A stretch of DNA of 64,000 bases from an uncultured Lachnospiraceae bacterium (GTDB lineage: Bacteria; Bacillota; Clostridia; Lachnospirales; Lachnospiraceae): NCBI GenBank assembly GCA_947566645.1, contig CANOKL010000001.1, positions 186,001 to 250,000 of the forward strand, given 5' to 3'. Of the stretch, positions 34,301 through 43,611 are shown piece by piece. Every line of letters begins with the position of its first letter. Position 1 is the first letter of the stretch. The notes under the pieces were generated by a model. That model had not been told where the DNA came from and made no database searches. It worked only from the letters and a program-made list of their open reading frames with translations. The translations under genes were made by a program, and so were the position numbers.

Positions 34301-35260
34301 ATGATCCTGGACACGTTTTACGAAGAGAATACAGAAATCATATTTTCCTATCTTCCTGCATGGGAAATGTTCTTTTCTATGCATGTATTAGCGAATCCGG
34401 AGCACCACGCGTCCAGGAAAGACTGGGCTCTGGGAAAAGAAAAGAGCTTTCCGGAATTAGTGGCACGGATTAAGGAATTAGGAGCCATTACAGATTGCTG
34501 GAATTTTATCATTGACTCTCATAAATGGGGAGAGGTCCGGCAGATGGAGATTCAGGAGCTGCTTTCTGTTTTCCGGCGGAAAAATATTTACCAGTGGAAT
34601 GAGTGGATGGAATACACAGGAAACGGAATGAGTATTGAAGAACGAAACGCTGTTATAGAGGTAATGGAGCAATATTATAATCTTGCGTTCCAAAAGGAAG
34701 AGATCCTGTTAAGAGCATATCTAAGGCGCATACTCCGGGAGGAGAAGGAGAACTGTCAGAAAGAGGGACTGTGGGCATGGTGTGGGAGAGTGCACCCCCG
34801 TCTGCATATTGAGCCGGATGCGTTTCTGTTTTTGAAAAACCATGAGTTCAGAATCAGGAAGAGTGAGATTGACCGGGTGTTTGTTACGGTCAGCACCTTT
34901 GTGGCACCTCATTTATGGATGTACCGGAACGGGAATGAATTAGAGATCGTGAAAGGGATCCTGGTTGAACGGGAAAAAAATGAGATTCCAAAGGATCTTG
35001 TGTGGATGTTTAAGGCGCTGGGAGAGCAGAACAGGCTGCAGATTGTAAAGTACCTTCTGAACGGCATCTGTACCACACAGGCTTTGGCACGGGAAATGGG
35101 GCTGAGTGAGGCGGCAGTTTCGAAACATCTGAAAATACTGCAGAAAGCGGGACTGGTAAAAAAGGCTAAAAAAGGATTCTATGTGGAGTATCAGTTCGAA
35201 ATCGAAAGAATTGATTACATTCCTTATATGTTTTATGAGACTATGCTGCAGAGGCAGTAA
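34301..35260 (+). CDS. ArsR-family regulator with N-terminal effector domain
   Basis: 319 residues. The last 90 residues are a winged helix (WMFKALGEQNRLQIVKYLLN, TTQALAREMGLSEAAVSKHLKILQKAGLV). The N-terminal 230 residues resemble the DUF5937-type domain found in long ArsR regulators. No metal-site cysteines are visible, so it probably senses a small molecule or stress. ATG 34301 has GGAGG 6 bp upstream. It likely controls the ABC-2 exporter operon behind it. A 22-bp palindrome begins on its final base. Confidence 0.87.
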   Translation: MILDTFYEENTEIIFSYLPAWEMFFSMHVLANPEHHASRKDWALGKEKSFPELVARIKELGAITDCWNFIIDSHKWGEVRQMEIQELLSVFRRKNIYQWNEWMEYTGNGMSIEERNAVIEVMEQYYNLAFQKEEILLRAYLRRILREEKENCQKEGLWAWCGRVHPRLHIEPDAFLFLKNHEFRIRKSEIDRVFVTVSTFVAPHLWMYRNGNELEIVKGILVEREKNEIPKDLVWMFKALGEQNRLQIVKYLLNGICTTQALAREMGLSEAAVSKHLKILQKAGLVKKAKKGFYVEYQFEIERIDYIPYMFYETMLQRQ

Positions 35261-35281
35261 GGAGCTGTCATGACAGCTCCT
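35260..35281. repeat. 22-bp palindrome, family E copy 1
   Basis: AGGAGCTGTCATGACAGCTC plus T, perfect; its half GGAGCTGTCATGA is identical to both ends of the larger inverted repeat at 53313-53396. It starts on the last base of the ArsR stop codon. Confidence 0.8.
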
Positions 35282-35370
35282 GGGCAGGGCAACGGAAAAA
35301 CCAGAGATTCATTCCAGACTTCGGGCGCTGGACGGTTGGCGGACAACGGAAAAAGTATGGAGGAGAAAAA

Positions 35371-36180
35371 ATGTGGCAGGTAATCCTTTCAACATACCAG
35401 AAAAACAGAATTGGAATTATGCGGGCAGTTCCCTGGTCATTCATGGTATCCAGGGTTGTGACCGGGGTAACGCAGATCGTGTTTCCTTATTTTATCTATC
35501 ATTATTTTATGCAGGGAAATCTGCAAAGTGATTTTGGTAAATATGCAGCCGGAGCTGATTATATGACGTATATCGTGCTGGGGTCAGCCTTGAATGTCCT
35601 GGCAGTATCCACATTGATGAATGTGGGACGTGCCCTGATCAGTGAACTAAGGGAAGGAACCCTGGAAACTTTACTGTTATCCCCTGCATCAAGAAGCGCA
35701 TATTTTCTCGGCTGCTTATCAGAGCAGACCATGAGGGCATTACTGGAATTTGGCACCGTGCTGGCCGTGGGAGCACTGCTTGGGGCAGATCTTGGGTTTT
35801 TGCTTTCTCTCCGGGCTGCTGCTGTAATTATGTTAGCAATACTGGGATTCTTCTGCATGGGCATTACACTGTCATCTATAATGCTGTATACAAGAAATAC
35901 CTATCTCACACAGAATACTCTGTTTGTAACCATGAGCCTGGTCTGCGGAATCACCTATCCGGTCCAGTACCTGCCAGGATGGGTACAGAAAATTGCACAG
36001 ATTTTTCCTCTGACTCCTGCGGTGGAGCTGTTTCGTAATGTAGTGATCGGACATCAGAGTCTGATGGAGAATTACTTTTCCATCTTGCAGGTCGTCATCC
36101 TGTCAGGCATTTATCTGGCTGTGGGCTCTGTATGGTATGTGAAGATGGAACCCAGGCTGATGGAGAGTATATTCGGGTAG
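35371..36180 (+). CDS. ABC-2 type exporter permease, subunit 1
   Basis: 269 residues, six hydrophobic segments, ABC-2 fold with the typical extracellular-side stretch LTPAVELFRNVVIG after YLPGWVQKIAQIFP. It probably forms a heterodimer with the permease at 38352 and is powered by the ATPase at 37375. The cargo is unknown; DrrB-like drug export or polysaccharide/lipid export are family options. TATGGAGGAG precedes the ATG. Confidence 0.85.
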   Translation: MWQVILSTYQKNRIGIMRAVPWSFMVSRVVTGVTQIVFPYFIYHYFMQGNLQSDFGKYAAGADYMTYIVLGSALNVLAVSTLMNVGRALISELREGTLETLLLSPASRSAYFLGCLSEQTMRALLEFGTVLAVGALLGADLGFLLSLRAAAVIMLAILGFFCMGITLSSIMLYTRNTYLTQNTLFVTMSLVCGITYPVQYLPGWVQKIAQIFPLTPAVELFRNVVIGHQSLMENYFSILQVVILSGIYLAVGSVWYVKMEPRLMESIFG

Positions 36181-36291
36181 GATATTAAGATAGACACTGC
36201 TGTCTGGTGCAGAATCAGCGGCATTTCTCGCTTTGTGTCGTGTTCTTCTGTGACAGAAGGAAGTAGTCTGTATGCGAAAGGAGGAAAACTT

Positions 36292-36966
36292 GTGAACCCA
36301 AAAGAGATTGGAGCTTTTTTGAAACAGCTTCGCAAAGAAAAAGGAATCACACAGGAGCAGCTGGCGGAAATCCTGGGTGTTTCAGGAAGAACCGTTTCCA
36401 GATGGGAAACAGGAACTAATTTGCCTGATCTTAGTATTATGGTGCAGATTTCTGAATACTACGATGTGGAAATAGGAGAGATTCTAAATGGAGAAAGGAA
36501 AAGTGAGAATATGGATAAAGAATTAAAAGAAACATTATTAAAGGTTGCCGATTACAATGAACTGGAAAGAAGGAGAGCTGCAAAAGCTGGAAATCTTTCG
36601 TTTAGCATTATGTTTTTGGTATGTGCCGTGACGATTGTAGTGCAAATGCTTATGGATGGAAGCTTTCCCATGATTATCGGGGAAACGGCAGTTCTATTTG
36701 CCGGAGGGCTGGTTTATATTTTCTTCATTGTAAAAAACGGAGCATGGGATGGAGCAATGTCAAAAAGTACTCCGAAGAAAGACCTGGTAATCAGTCTTGT
36801 ATGTGTAGGAGTATTCAGTATTGTATTTTACCTGATTATACAGAAGAGCGTGACTGCTTTGCAGGCTGTTGGATTATCAGTTTGTTTTTTCGCGGTTCTC
36901 TCGGCATTATCATATGCCTTGCTCAGGGGGCTTTCATGTCTTTCGAAAAGGAATTCTGACAAGTAA
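36292..36966 (+). CDS. XRE-family regulator with C-terminal membrane segments
   Basis: 224 residues. The N-terminal Cro/C1 helix-turn-helix is FLKQLRKEKGITQEQLAEIL-GVSGRTVSRWETG. It is followed by a short linker and four hydrophobic segments (from LSFSIMFLVCAVTIVVQML). Such membrane-tethered XRE proteins often couple envelope state to transcription. GTG 36292 lies 7 bp after AAAGGAGG; the frame upstream has no ribosome-binding site. It is embedded in the exporter operon between the permease and the ATPase. Confidence 0.85.
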   Translation: MNPKEIGAFLKQLRKEKGITQEQLAEILGVSGRTVSRWETGTNLPDLSIMVQISEYYDVEIGEILNGERKSENMDKELKETLLKVADYNELERRRAAKAGNLSFSIMFLVCAVTIVVQMLMDGSFPMIIGETAVLFAGGLVYIFFIVKNGAWDGAMSKSTPKKDLVISLVCVGVFSIVFYLIIQKSVTALQAVGLSVCFFAVLSALSYALLRGLSCLSKRNSDK

Positions 36967-36976
36967 GGTGAAAAAT

Positions 36977-37375
36977 ATGAACTTCAATGACGAAAAAGAC
37001 TATATTATGCGTATCATCAAAGAGATGGTAAGGGTACTTTTTTCTTTAATGCTTGGAAAACAATATCAATCGGTCGAACTGCCGGAAGAAAACAAGTATG
37101 AGGTTTCGGGGAAAGCATTAGAAGAATTAAAAAACATGGTCAATGAAGGCTTTATAAATGAGGCAGAGAATATATTGCTGGAAAGCATTGACTATACCCA
37201 GAAAAGAGAAGTCCTTGCCGCAATATTATTCTATCAATATATAGGCGAACAAGATACTGGCTTCTTAGAAGCGCATAACTATTCAAAAGAAGAAGCACTG
37301 GATGGAATCAGAAGGCTGGCAGAGAAACAAGGATACGGACAGATCAGTTCATTGCTTATAAAGGAGAGCGTGTGA
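36977..37375 (+). CDS. DUF6483-like small helical protein
   Basis: 133 residues, alpha-helical, starting NFNDEKDYIMRIIKEMVRVL and resembling the DUF6483 group of clostridial proteins with TPR-like C-terminus (EEALDGIRRLAEKQGY). No catalytic motif seen. It starts 10 bp after the XRE stop and its TGA overlaps the next ATG (ATGA), so it is translated with the ABC ATPase. The role in export or signalling is unknown. Confidence 0.7.
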   Translation: MNFNDEKDYIMRIIKEMVRVLFSLMLGKQYQSVELPEENKYEVSGKALEELKNMVNEGFINEAENILLESIDYTQKREVLAAILFYQYIGEQDTGFLEAHNYSKEEALDGIRRLAEKQGYGQISSLLIKESV

Positions 37376-38352
37376 TGAGCAGCGTAGTCAGGGATGAGCC
37401 TGGGAATCAGGAAGAAGGAAAAATAATCGCCAGGCATTTGGTGAAGGATTATATCTTAAAAGAAAAGAAGGGGTTGTTCGCCCGCGGGCAGAAAAAAGTG
37501 ATCCATGCGGTGAAAGACCTGTCGCTGGAGATTCCCCAGGGGAAAATAACCGGAGTCTTAGGCATTAATGGTGCGGGAAAGACAACGACGATCCGTATGC
37601 TTGCATCTGTTATTGCACCGACATCGGGCAGCCTGACTATGAATGGAGTCGATGCCGTAAAGAATCACCTGTGGGTAAAGGAGCGGATCAATGTGATCTC
37701 AGGCGGAGAGAGGAATCTTTACTGGAGACTGACTGCAAAGGAGAACCTCAGATATTTTGGCAGTCTGTATGGATTAAGCGGAGCCAGTCTGAATGAAAAG
37801 ATTGCTGATCTGTTAGAGACTGTGGACCTGGAAGAGGCTGCGGATATTCCGGTGGAGAGATATTCGAAAGGGATGAAGCAGCGTCTGCAGATTGCCAGGG
37901 GACTGATCAATGATCCGGAGTATCTTTTTATGGATGAACCAACACTGGGACTTGACATCGTAATTGCGAAAGAAATCAGAAGACTGGTGCAGGAACTGGC
38001 CAGAGAGAAGAAAAAGGGTATACTGCTGACTACCCACTATATCCGCGAAGCAGAGGAACTTTGCGACTATATATATGTTTTGGACAAAGGGAAGATCATC
38101 GCCCAGGGCACAAGGGAAGAACTGAAAGAGTTATTCATGTATAAGCCGCAGCTCCTGATACAGGTAAAACCGTCAGATGACCAGGAGTATCTGGCACTTC
38201 TTAAAGAGGAAGGAGAGAAAACGGCAGACGAACAGGTTCTGAATCTATTAATGGAACATCAGATACAGGTGGAGGGACTGAGCGTACAGGAGCCGGAACT
38301 GGAGGAAGTGCTCATGAAAATCATTAGTCAGCCGGACAGGAGGAGTCAGTGA
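37375..38352 (+). CDS. ABC-2 exporter ATP-binding protein
   Basis: 325 residues, DrrA/CcmA-like. Walker A GINGAGKTT, signature YSKGMKQRL, Walker B FMDEPTLGLD, switch His TTHYIREAEELCD, and a C-terminal accessory domain. The start overlaps the stop of the upstream gene, and its own stop overlaps the next start (TGATG), so the three genes form one translationally coupled unit. Confidence 0.93.
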   Translation: MSSVVRDEPGNQEEGKIIARHLVKDYILKEKKGLFARGQKKVIHAVKDLSLEIPQGKITGVLGINGAGKTTTIRMLASVIAPTSGSLTMNGVDAVKNHLWVKERINVISGGERNLYWRLTAKENLRYFGSLYGLSGASLNEKIADLLETVDLEEAADIPVERYSKGMKQRLQIARGLINDPEYLFMDEPTLGLDIVIAKEIRRLVQELAREKKKGILLTTHYIREAEELCDYIYVLDKGKIIAQGTREELKELFMYKPQLLIQVKPSDDQEYLALLKEEGEKTADEQVLNLLMEHQIQVEGLSVQEPELEEVLMKIISQPDRRSQ

Positions 38353-39161
38353 TGAAAAGGATTCTATTAGTGGTCAGAGCGGAAATATTGAAACAGCAGA
38401 AGCATGATTATCATTCCCCGTTTGTCTACTTTTCCCTGCTTGTGTGGCCAGTTTTAGGATTCCTGGAGGTCTATTATACCTATAAGCCATTCGAAATTAC
38501 CGGGTATATGGGGATTACAGACAGAAAGGAGCTGTTAGCTTTTTTAGGCACAGGGTTCATGGCATATACATGCTTCTGGTCAATGATTCAGAATGCGTGG
38601 TCCATGGCGAACCAGGAACGGACAGGAGGAACACTGGAAATTACCTTTTTATCACCGGCGAACAGGCTGGCCATGAGCTATGGAAGGGCATTGGGAGCGC
38701 TGATCCAGGAGGTGTGGATGTTTTGCAGCTTCTGTGTATTTATTCTGATATATACAGGTACGCTTAGCTTAGGGAATCTCGTAATGCTGCCGTTCATATT
38801 TCTGCTTCTGATCATTTCGTCAACGATATGGGGAGGCATGCTGAATACGGTTTTTATGTTTTCAAGGGATGCATCCATTATCATGGATCTGTTTGATATG
38901 CCCATGACATTGTTTTCAGGAAGCAGAATACCGGCCAGATGCCTTCCACAGTGGGCAAAAGTGCTTTCTCTGGTTTTTCCGCTGACATACTGTCTTAATA
39001 TCATCCGGCTTGTGCTTCATATTCAGGAGGAAGGAAACGGATGGGCCGCTGATCTGTCGGGGCTGGCAGTCTGCCTTAGTATAATGATAACGATTACTGT
39101 TATTCTGATACAGAAAGTTGAACAGCATAACAGAGAAAACGGTGAATTACAATTTTATTAA
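38352..39161 (+). CDS. ABC-2 type exporter permease, subunit 2
   Basis: 269 residues with six hydrophobic segments and the ABC-2 features TGGTLEITFLSPANRLAM and FPLTYCLNIIRLVLHI. It is the same length as subunit 1 at 35371 and has a similar motif order (TLETLLLSPASRSAY in the first), so the pair probably arose by duplication and forms a heterodimer. Confidence 0.87.
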   Translation: MKRILLVVRAEILKQQKHDYHSPFVYFSLLVWPVLGFLEVYYTYKPFEITGYMGITDRKELLAFLGTGFMAYTCFWSMIQNAWSMANQERTGGTLEITFLSPANRLAMSYGRALGALIQEVWMFCSFCVFILIYTGTLSLGNLVMLPFIFLLLIISSTIWGGMLNTVFMFSRDASIIMDLFDMPMTLFSGSRIPARCLPQWAKVLSLVFPLTYCLNIIRLVLHIQEEGNGWAADLSGLAVCLSIMITITVILIQKVEQHNRENGELQFY

Positions 39162-39188
39162 CCTGCCTGTATCTTGTCATTATGTGGA

Positions 39189-39217
39189 TTGATAAGTCGG
39201 ATTTTTTCTGTTATCAT
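39189..39217 (+). promoter_or_regulatory. Promoter of AAA/PD-(D/E)XK paralogue 3
   Basis: TTGATA (39189-39194), 17-bp spacer, TATCAT (39212-39217), 42 bp ahead of the ATG, so this copy has its own promoter. Confidence 0.55.
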
Positions 39218-39258
39218 GAGTAGTATCCAAAAAACAGGTACAAGGGGGCTTCCTAAAT

Positions 39259-40848
39259 ATGAACAGAGTATTTAATATCAGCGGGGATTGTAAGCCGGAT
39301 CTGCATTATATGGTTAATATAGAAGACCGCCTGGCCGAGATGGAGGCCATGGTGGAACGGGGGGATTATTTTACCGTGAACCGCGCCCGCCAGTTTGGAA
39401 AGACAACAACATTAAAGACATTGGGACGTTATCTTAAGAAAGATTATCAGGTTCTGAGTCTGGACTTCCAGAGACTGAGCCACAAGGATTTTGAGACAGA
39501 GAGTGCCTTTGTAGAAGCGCTGCCAAGAGAGATATCAAAAAAATTCATGCTGATGGATAATGTACCTGCTGAAACAGCAGATGAATTGCGGCAGTTTACT
39601 CAGGAGAATCCTGCTGATTTAAAGCTTGCTGTTTTGTTTGAGTGTTTTAGTGAATGGTGCCAGAGATCAGAAAAGCCGGTTGTTCTGATGATTGATGAAG
39701 TGGACAGCGCTACAAATAATCAGGTCTTTTTGGATTTTCTTGCGCAGCTTAGAGGATATTACATTGACCGGGATGAGACAGCAGCATTTCAATCAGTAAT
39801 TCTTGCAGGTGTGTATGATGTGAAAAATCTAAAGAGAAAGTTTGTTCCAGAGGATGAACACAGGGTGAATAGTCCGTGGAATATAGCGGCTGATTTTAAT
39901 GTGGATATGAGTTTTTCGGCAAAGGATATAGCGGGAATGCTTGGAGAGTATGAAGCAGACCATAGGACGGGGATGGATCTTACAGCTATGTCTGACAGGA
40001 TTTACAGCTATACTTCCGGTTATCCATTTCTGGTTTCGCGCATTTGCAAGCTGATTGATGAACGGGTTGCAGCCGTGGGCAGAGATTATAACAAGGCGGA
40101 TGCATGGACGGAACAAGGATTGCAGGAGGCTCTGAAAATCCTGCTGACAGAAAGAAATACATTGTTTGAGTCTCTTATCGCGAAATTAACAGAATATCCC
40201 AAACTGCGTGAACTGCTGTATACACTGCTGTTTCATGGAAGCGTGATATCATATAATCCCTTGAACCAATCAATTGAAGTGGCAGAGATGTTTGGTTTTG
40301 TTGTGAACCGTTCTGGAAATGCAGTTGTATCGAACCGGATTTTTGAGACAATCTTATATAACTGGTTCCTCTCGGAAGAGGTTTTGGGGAATGAGATGCA
40401 CAAGGTGGCATTACAGGATAAAAATCAGTTTATCAGAAATGGGCATCTGGATATGGAGCTGATTCTGAGTAGATTTATAGTACATTTCAATGATTTATAT
40501 GGTGACCGTGAAGAAACATTTTTAGAGGAGACAGGACGGCGGTATTTTCTCCTTTATTTAAGACCGATCATTAATGGAACAGGGAATTACTATATAGAGT
40601 CACAGACCCGCAATATGGAGCGGACGGATGTGATTGTAGACTATCGCGGAGAACAGTTTGTGATCGGACTCAAAATCTGGAGAGGAAACTCCTATAACGC
40701 AAGAGGCGAGGCACAATTGCTGGATTATCTGGAATATTATCATCTAAAAAAGGGCTATATGCTTAGTTTTAATTTTAACCGGCATAAGCAGACTGGCATC
40801 AATAAGATTGTACTAGGCGATAAGATTTTGGTCGAAGCGGTCGTCTGA
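39259..40848 (+). CDS. AAA-like ATPase with inactivated PD-(D/E)XK domain, paralogue 3
   Basis: 529 residues with the family motifs FNISGDCK...HYMV, Walker A NRARQFGKTT (41-50), Walker B VVLMIDEVDSATNNQVF and the ending VEAVV. In the nuclease motif the other three copies have (V/I)E(L/M)K; here it is VIGLK: codon GGA at 40666-40668 puts Gly at residue 470 where the catalytic Glu belongs, while D457, D461 and K472 remain. One A-to-G change explains this. It is probably nuclease-dead but ATPase-competent. A 50-bp family A palindrome follows 10 bp after the stop. Confidence 0.82.
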   Translation: MNRVFNISGDCKPDLHYMVNIEDRLAEMEAMVERGDYFTVNRARQFGKTTTLKTLGRYLKKDYQVLSLDFQRLSHKDFETESAFVEALPREISKKFMLMDNVPAETADELRQFTQENPADLKLAVLFECFSEWCQRSEKPVVLMIDEVDSATNNQVFLDFLAQLRGYYIDRDETAAFQSVILAGVYDVKNLKRKFVPEDEHRVNSPWNIAADFNVDMSFSAKDIAGMLGEYEADHRTGMDLTAMSDRIYSYTSGYPFLVSRICKLIDERVAAVGRDYNKADAWTEQGLQEALKILLTERNTLFESLIAKLTEYPKLRELLYTLLFHGSVISYNPLNQSIEVAEMFGFVVNRSGNAVVSNRIFETILYNWFLSEEVLGNEMHKVALQDKNQFIRNGHLDMELILSRFIVHFNDLYGDREETFLEETGRRYFLLYLRPIINGTGNYYIESQTRNMERTDVIVDYRGEQFVIGLKIWRGNSYNARGEAQLLDYLEYYHLKKGYMLSFNFNRHKQTGINKIVLGDKILVEAVV

Positions 40849-40858
40849 CATGCAAGTT

Positions 40859-40908
40859 GGCAAATTGGGGACGGGGTATTTTTAAAAATACCCCGTCCCC
40901 AATTTGCC
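40859..40908. repeat. GGGGAC palindrome, family A copy 4 (longest)
   Basis: Perfect 50-bp palindrome: the common core extended outward by GGCAAATT/AATTTGCC. It begins 10 bp after the stop of paralogue 3. Confidence 0.95.
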
Positions 40909-41013
40909 TCATCCGATTAGAACCGCTTTCCCTTCAAATATGAATCCGTACTTCCGGGAAAATGGGCTATCCTATACGGCAAATAGGGGAACAAAATTTA
41001 GTCTCATTAAGGG

Positions 41014-41043
41014 TTGACAAACAGGACTTTTTGTGATTACATT
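41014..41043 (+). promoter_or_regulatory. Probable promoter of the metal-ATPase gene
   Basis: TTGACA (41014-41019) with a weak -10, TACATT, at 41038-41043 (18-bp spacer). The -35 is perfect, the -10 poor, as is common for regulated promoters. Confidence 0.5.
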
Positions 41044-41047
41044 ATAG

Positions 41048-41073
41048 TATGAACATATGAGCAATCATTCATA
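41048..41073. promoter_or_regulatory. Probable ArsR/SmtB-type operator
   Basis: TATGAA-N14-TTCATA directly after the promoter and 32 bp ahead of the ATPase start; the size and ATGAA/TTCAT arms fit SmtB/CadC-family operators. The regulator encoded at 43684 is the obvious candidate. Confidence 0.5.
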
Positions 41074-41104
41074 TATAGAATCTTTATCGCAGGAGGTACT
41101 AGCA

Positions 41105-43561
41105 ATGGAAAAGAATGAAAGAAAAGAACAGAAGCATCATAGCCACGGTAATTGTCACGAGGCAGGCCGCCATCACCACGAAGGGGAATGCGGCTGCGGT
41201 CATCCGCATCATGGCCATGGGCAGGAGCATGAGGAAGAATGCGGCTGCGGCCATCCGCATCATGGACACGGGCAGGAGCATGAGGAGGAATGCGGCTGCA
41301 GCCATTCGCATCATGGACACGGGCAGGAGCATGAGGAGGAATGCGGTTGCGGTCATCCGCATCATGGACACGGACATCATCATGACGGAGAATGCGGCCA
41401 CGAAGGCCATGACCACAGCCATCATGCCGACGCCCTACATGAGCCGCACACCATGCCTGAGGGTGTCCCGCAGAAGGTTTACATCCTGCAGAACCTGGGC
41501 TGCGCCAACTGTGCGGCAAAGATGGAGAGAAAGATTAACGCCCTGCCGGAAGTAGATGCAGCAGTGATCACATTTGCAACCCGGAAGCTGGCAGTTGCAT
41601 CTGGCCACCAGGAGAATCTTCTCCCTGTGCTTCAGAAGATCTGTGCGTCTATTGAATCAGAAGTGACCGTCGTTCCAGAGGAAGAGACAGCAGTGAAGAA
41701 GGAGAAGAAAAGCTTCTTTGCGTCAAACCGGTCAGCTCTTCTGACAATCGGTTCAGGAGCCGTCCTCTTTGCAGCAGGAATTATAACAAAGAATACAGTT
41801 CCAGAGCAGATGGTAAATGCAACGCTCTTTATTGCGGCATATCTGGTTCTTGGGCTTGCCATTGTGTGGAAGGCGCTTAAGAACTTGAAGAACGGAAGGC
41901 TGTTTGACGAGAATTTCCTTATGAGTGTGGCAACCATTGCCGCATTTGCAATTGGGGATTTTGCCGAGGCGGTAGGGGTTATGCTGTTCTACCGTGTAGG
42001 GGAATTCTTTGAGGATGTGGCAGTGGAGAGAAGCCGCTCCCAGATTATGGATGCAGTGGATCTGCGCCCGGAGGTAGTGAATCTGGTAAAGGGGAGTGAA
42101 GTATCCGAGATTCCGGCAAAAGACGCGAAAGCAGGAGATGTGATCTTAATCCGTCCAGGAGACAGGATTCCCCTTGACGGAAAGGTGATCGAGGGAGAAA
42201 GCCGCATTGATACATCACCTGTAACAGGAGAGCCGGTTCCGGTGAGAGTGTGCCCCGGGGAGGAATTGATCTCAGGCTGTGTAAATGAACAGGGAGTATT
42301 AAAGGCTGAGGTTTTGAAGCCTCTTAGTGAATCCATGGTAACGAGGATTCTGGATTCCGTGGAACATGCGGCGGCGAGCAAGCCAAAGCTTGACCGGTTC
42401 ATTACCAGATTTGCCAGGATCTATACACCGGTAGTCGTGGCGGCGGCAGTTCTTACGGCAGTTGTGCCGTCTCTGTTTACCGGAGACTGGAACCACTGGA
42501 TTTATACGGCGATCACATTCCTTGTAATCAGCTGCCCATGCGCACTTGTATTAAGTGTTCCGCTGGCATTCTTTTCCGGAATAGGAGCCGGATCCAGGAA
42601 AGGAATCCTGTTCAAGGGCGGTCTTTCTATTGAAGCCTTGAAGAATGTGAAGGCAGTGGTTATGGATAAGACCGGAACTGTTACAAAGGGAAACTTTGCG
42701 GTTCAGAAGATCGTGTCACTGGGGAAGCTTACCGAAAAACAGATTCTTACAATTGCGGCAGACTGCGAGCTGTATTCCACACATCCGGTGGGCAGCAGTA
42801 TTGTACGTGAAGCGAGGGAGCAGAAGCTTGCACTTACGGAGGCGGAAGAGGTAGAAGAGATTTCCGGAAAGGGCATCCGGGCAAAATTTGCAGAGGGCAC
42901 GGTTCTGTGCGGAAACCATGCGCTTATGGAGCTTTATCATGTGGACACAGCCGCCTATGCAGGAGGAGACTACGGGACAGAAGTCCTTGTGGCAGCAGAC
43001 GGCAGGCTGGAGGGCTATCTGCTGATTGCGGATCTGGTGAAAGAAGATGCAGAAGCTTCCATAAAGGAAATGAAGGCACAGGGGCTTGCCACAGCCATGC
43101 TGACCGGGGACGCGAAAAGAAGCGCACAGGCAGTGGCTAAGGAGACAGGGATTGACGAAGTACACGCACAGCTTCTTCCACAGGAGAAGCTGGAGAGGCT
43201 TCAGGATATCCGCAGAAGACATGGAGCCGTTATGTTTGTAGGAGATGGAATCAATGATGCGCCTGTGCTTGCAGGGGCAGATGTGGGTGCAGCCATGGGA
43301 AGCGGCGCTGACGCGGCAATCGAGGCTGCGGATGTTGTATTTATGACCTCTGCGGTTGGGGCAATCCCGGAATCCATATTCATTGCCCGTGCAACCGGAA
43401 GAATTGCCATGCAGAACGTAGTATTTGCCCTTGCAGTTAAGTTCCTTGTCATGGTTCTCGGTTTTACGGGTTTTGCGAACATGTGGCTTGCCGTTTTTGC
43501 AGACACCGGCGTAGCAATGCTGTGTGTACTGAACTCCATCCGTATTTTATGGAAGAAATAA
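41105..43561 (+). CDS. Zn/Cd/Pb-type P1B ATPase with His/Cys-rich repeat N-terminus
   Basis: 818-residue heavy-metal exporter. Residues 11-110 are a metal-binding tail with four 17-residue units ECGCGHPHHGHGQEHEE; then an HMA domain with GCANCAAK (about 132-139), eight membrane helices, the transport motif SCPCALV, phosphorylation site DKTGTVT, HP motif THPVGSS and hinge GDGINDAPVL. CPC plus His-rich tail suits Zn/Cd/Pb/Co (ZntA/CadA group) rather than Cu. ATG 41105 has CAGGAGG 7 bp upstream; ATG 41057 does not. It is probably repressed by the CadC-like protein at 43684. Confidence 0.93.
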   Translation: MEKNERKEQKHHSHGNCHEAGRHHHEGECGCGHPHHGHGQEHEEECGCGHPHHGHGQEHEEECGCSHSHHGHGQEHEEECGCGHPHHGHGHHHDGECGHEGHDHSHHADALHEPHTMPEGVPQKVYILQNLGCANCAAKMERKINALPEVDAAVITFATRKLAVASGHQENLLPVLQKICASIESEVTVVPEEETAVKKEKKSFFASNRSALLTIGSGAVLFAAGIITKNTVPEQMVNATLFIAAYLVLGLAIVWKALKNLKNGRLFDENFLMSVATIAAFAIGDFAEAVGVMLFYRVGEFFEDVAVERSRSQIMDAVDLRPEVVNLVKGSEVSEIPAKDAKAGDVILIRPGDRIPLDGKVIEGESRIDTSPVTGEPVPVRVCPGEELISGCVNEQGVLKAEVLKPLSESMVTRILDSVEHAAASKPKLDRFITRFARIYTPVVVAAAVLTAVVPSLFTGDWNHWIYTAITFLVISCPCALVLSVPLAFFSGIGAGSRKGILFKGGLSIEALKNVKAVVMDKTGTVTKGNFAVQKIVSLGKLTEKQILTIAADCELYSTHPVGSSIVREAREQKLALTEAEEVEEISGKGIRAKFAEGTVLCGNHALMELYHVDTAAYAGGDYGTEVLVAADGRLEGYLLIADLVKEDAEASIKEMKAQGLATAMLTGDAKRSAQAVAKETGIDEVHAQLLPQEKLERLQDIRRRHGAVMFVGDGINDAPVLAGADVGAAMGSGADAAIEAADVVFMTSAVGAIPESIFIARATGRIAMQNVVFALAVKFLVMVLGFTGFANMWLAVFADTGVAMLCVLNSIRILWKK
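41186..41389 (+). repeat. 51-bp tandem repeats encoding the His/Cys metal tail
   Basis: Three full and one partial 17-codon units. Units differ by a few bases (GCGGC/GCAGC, GGACACGGG/GGCCATGGG), so copy number could change by slippage without loss of frame. Confidence 0.88.
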
Positions 43562-43611
43562 AGGAGCTTATGCCCTTGTTTATGTTACAAAAGTATTAAT
43601 TTTGGTTGTGT

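Noticed and set aside
41099..41425. Long antisense frames over the His-rich region of the metal ATPase
   Set aside because: Repetitive Met/Ala composition mirrors the His/Gly codons of the real gene; no ribosome-binding site.
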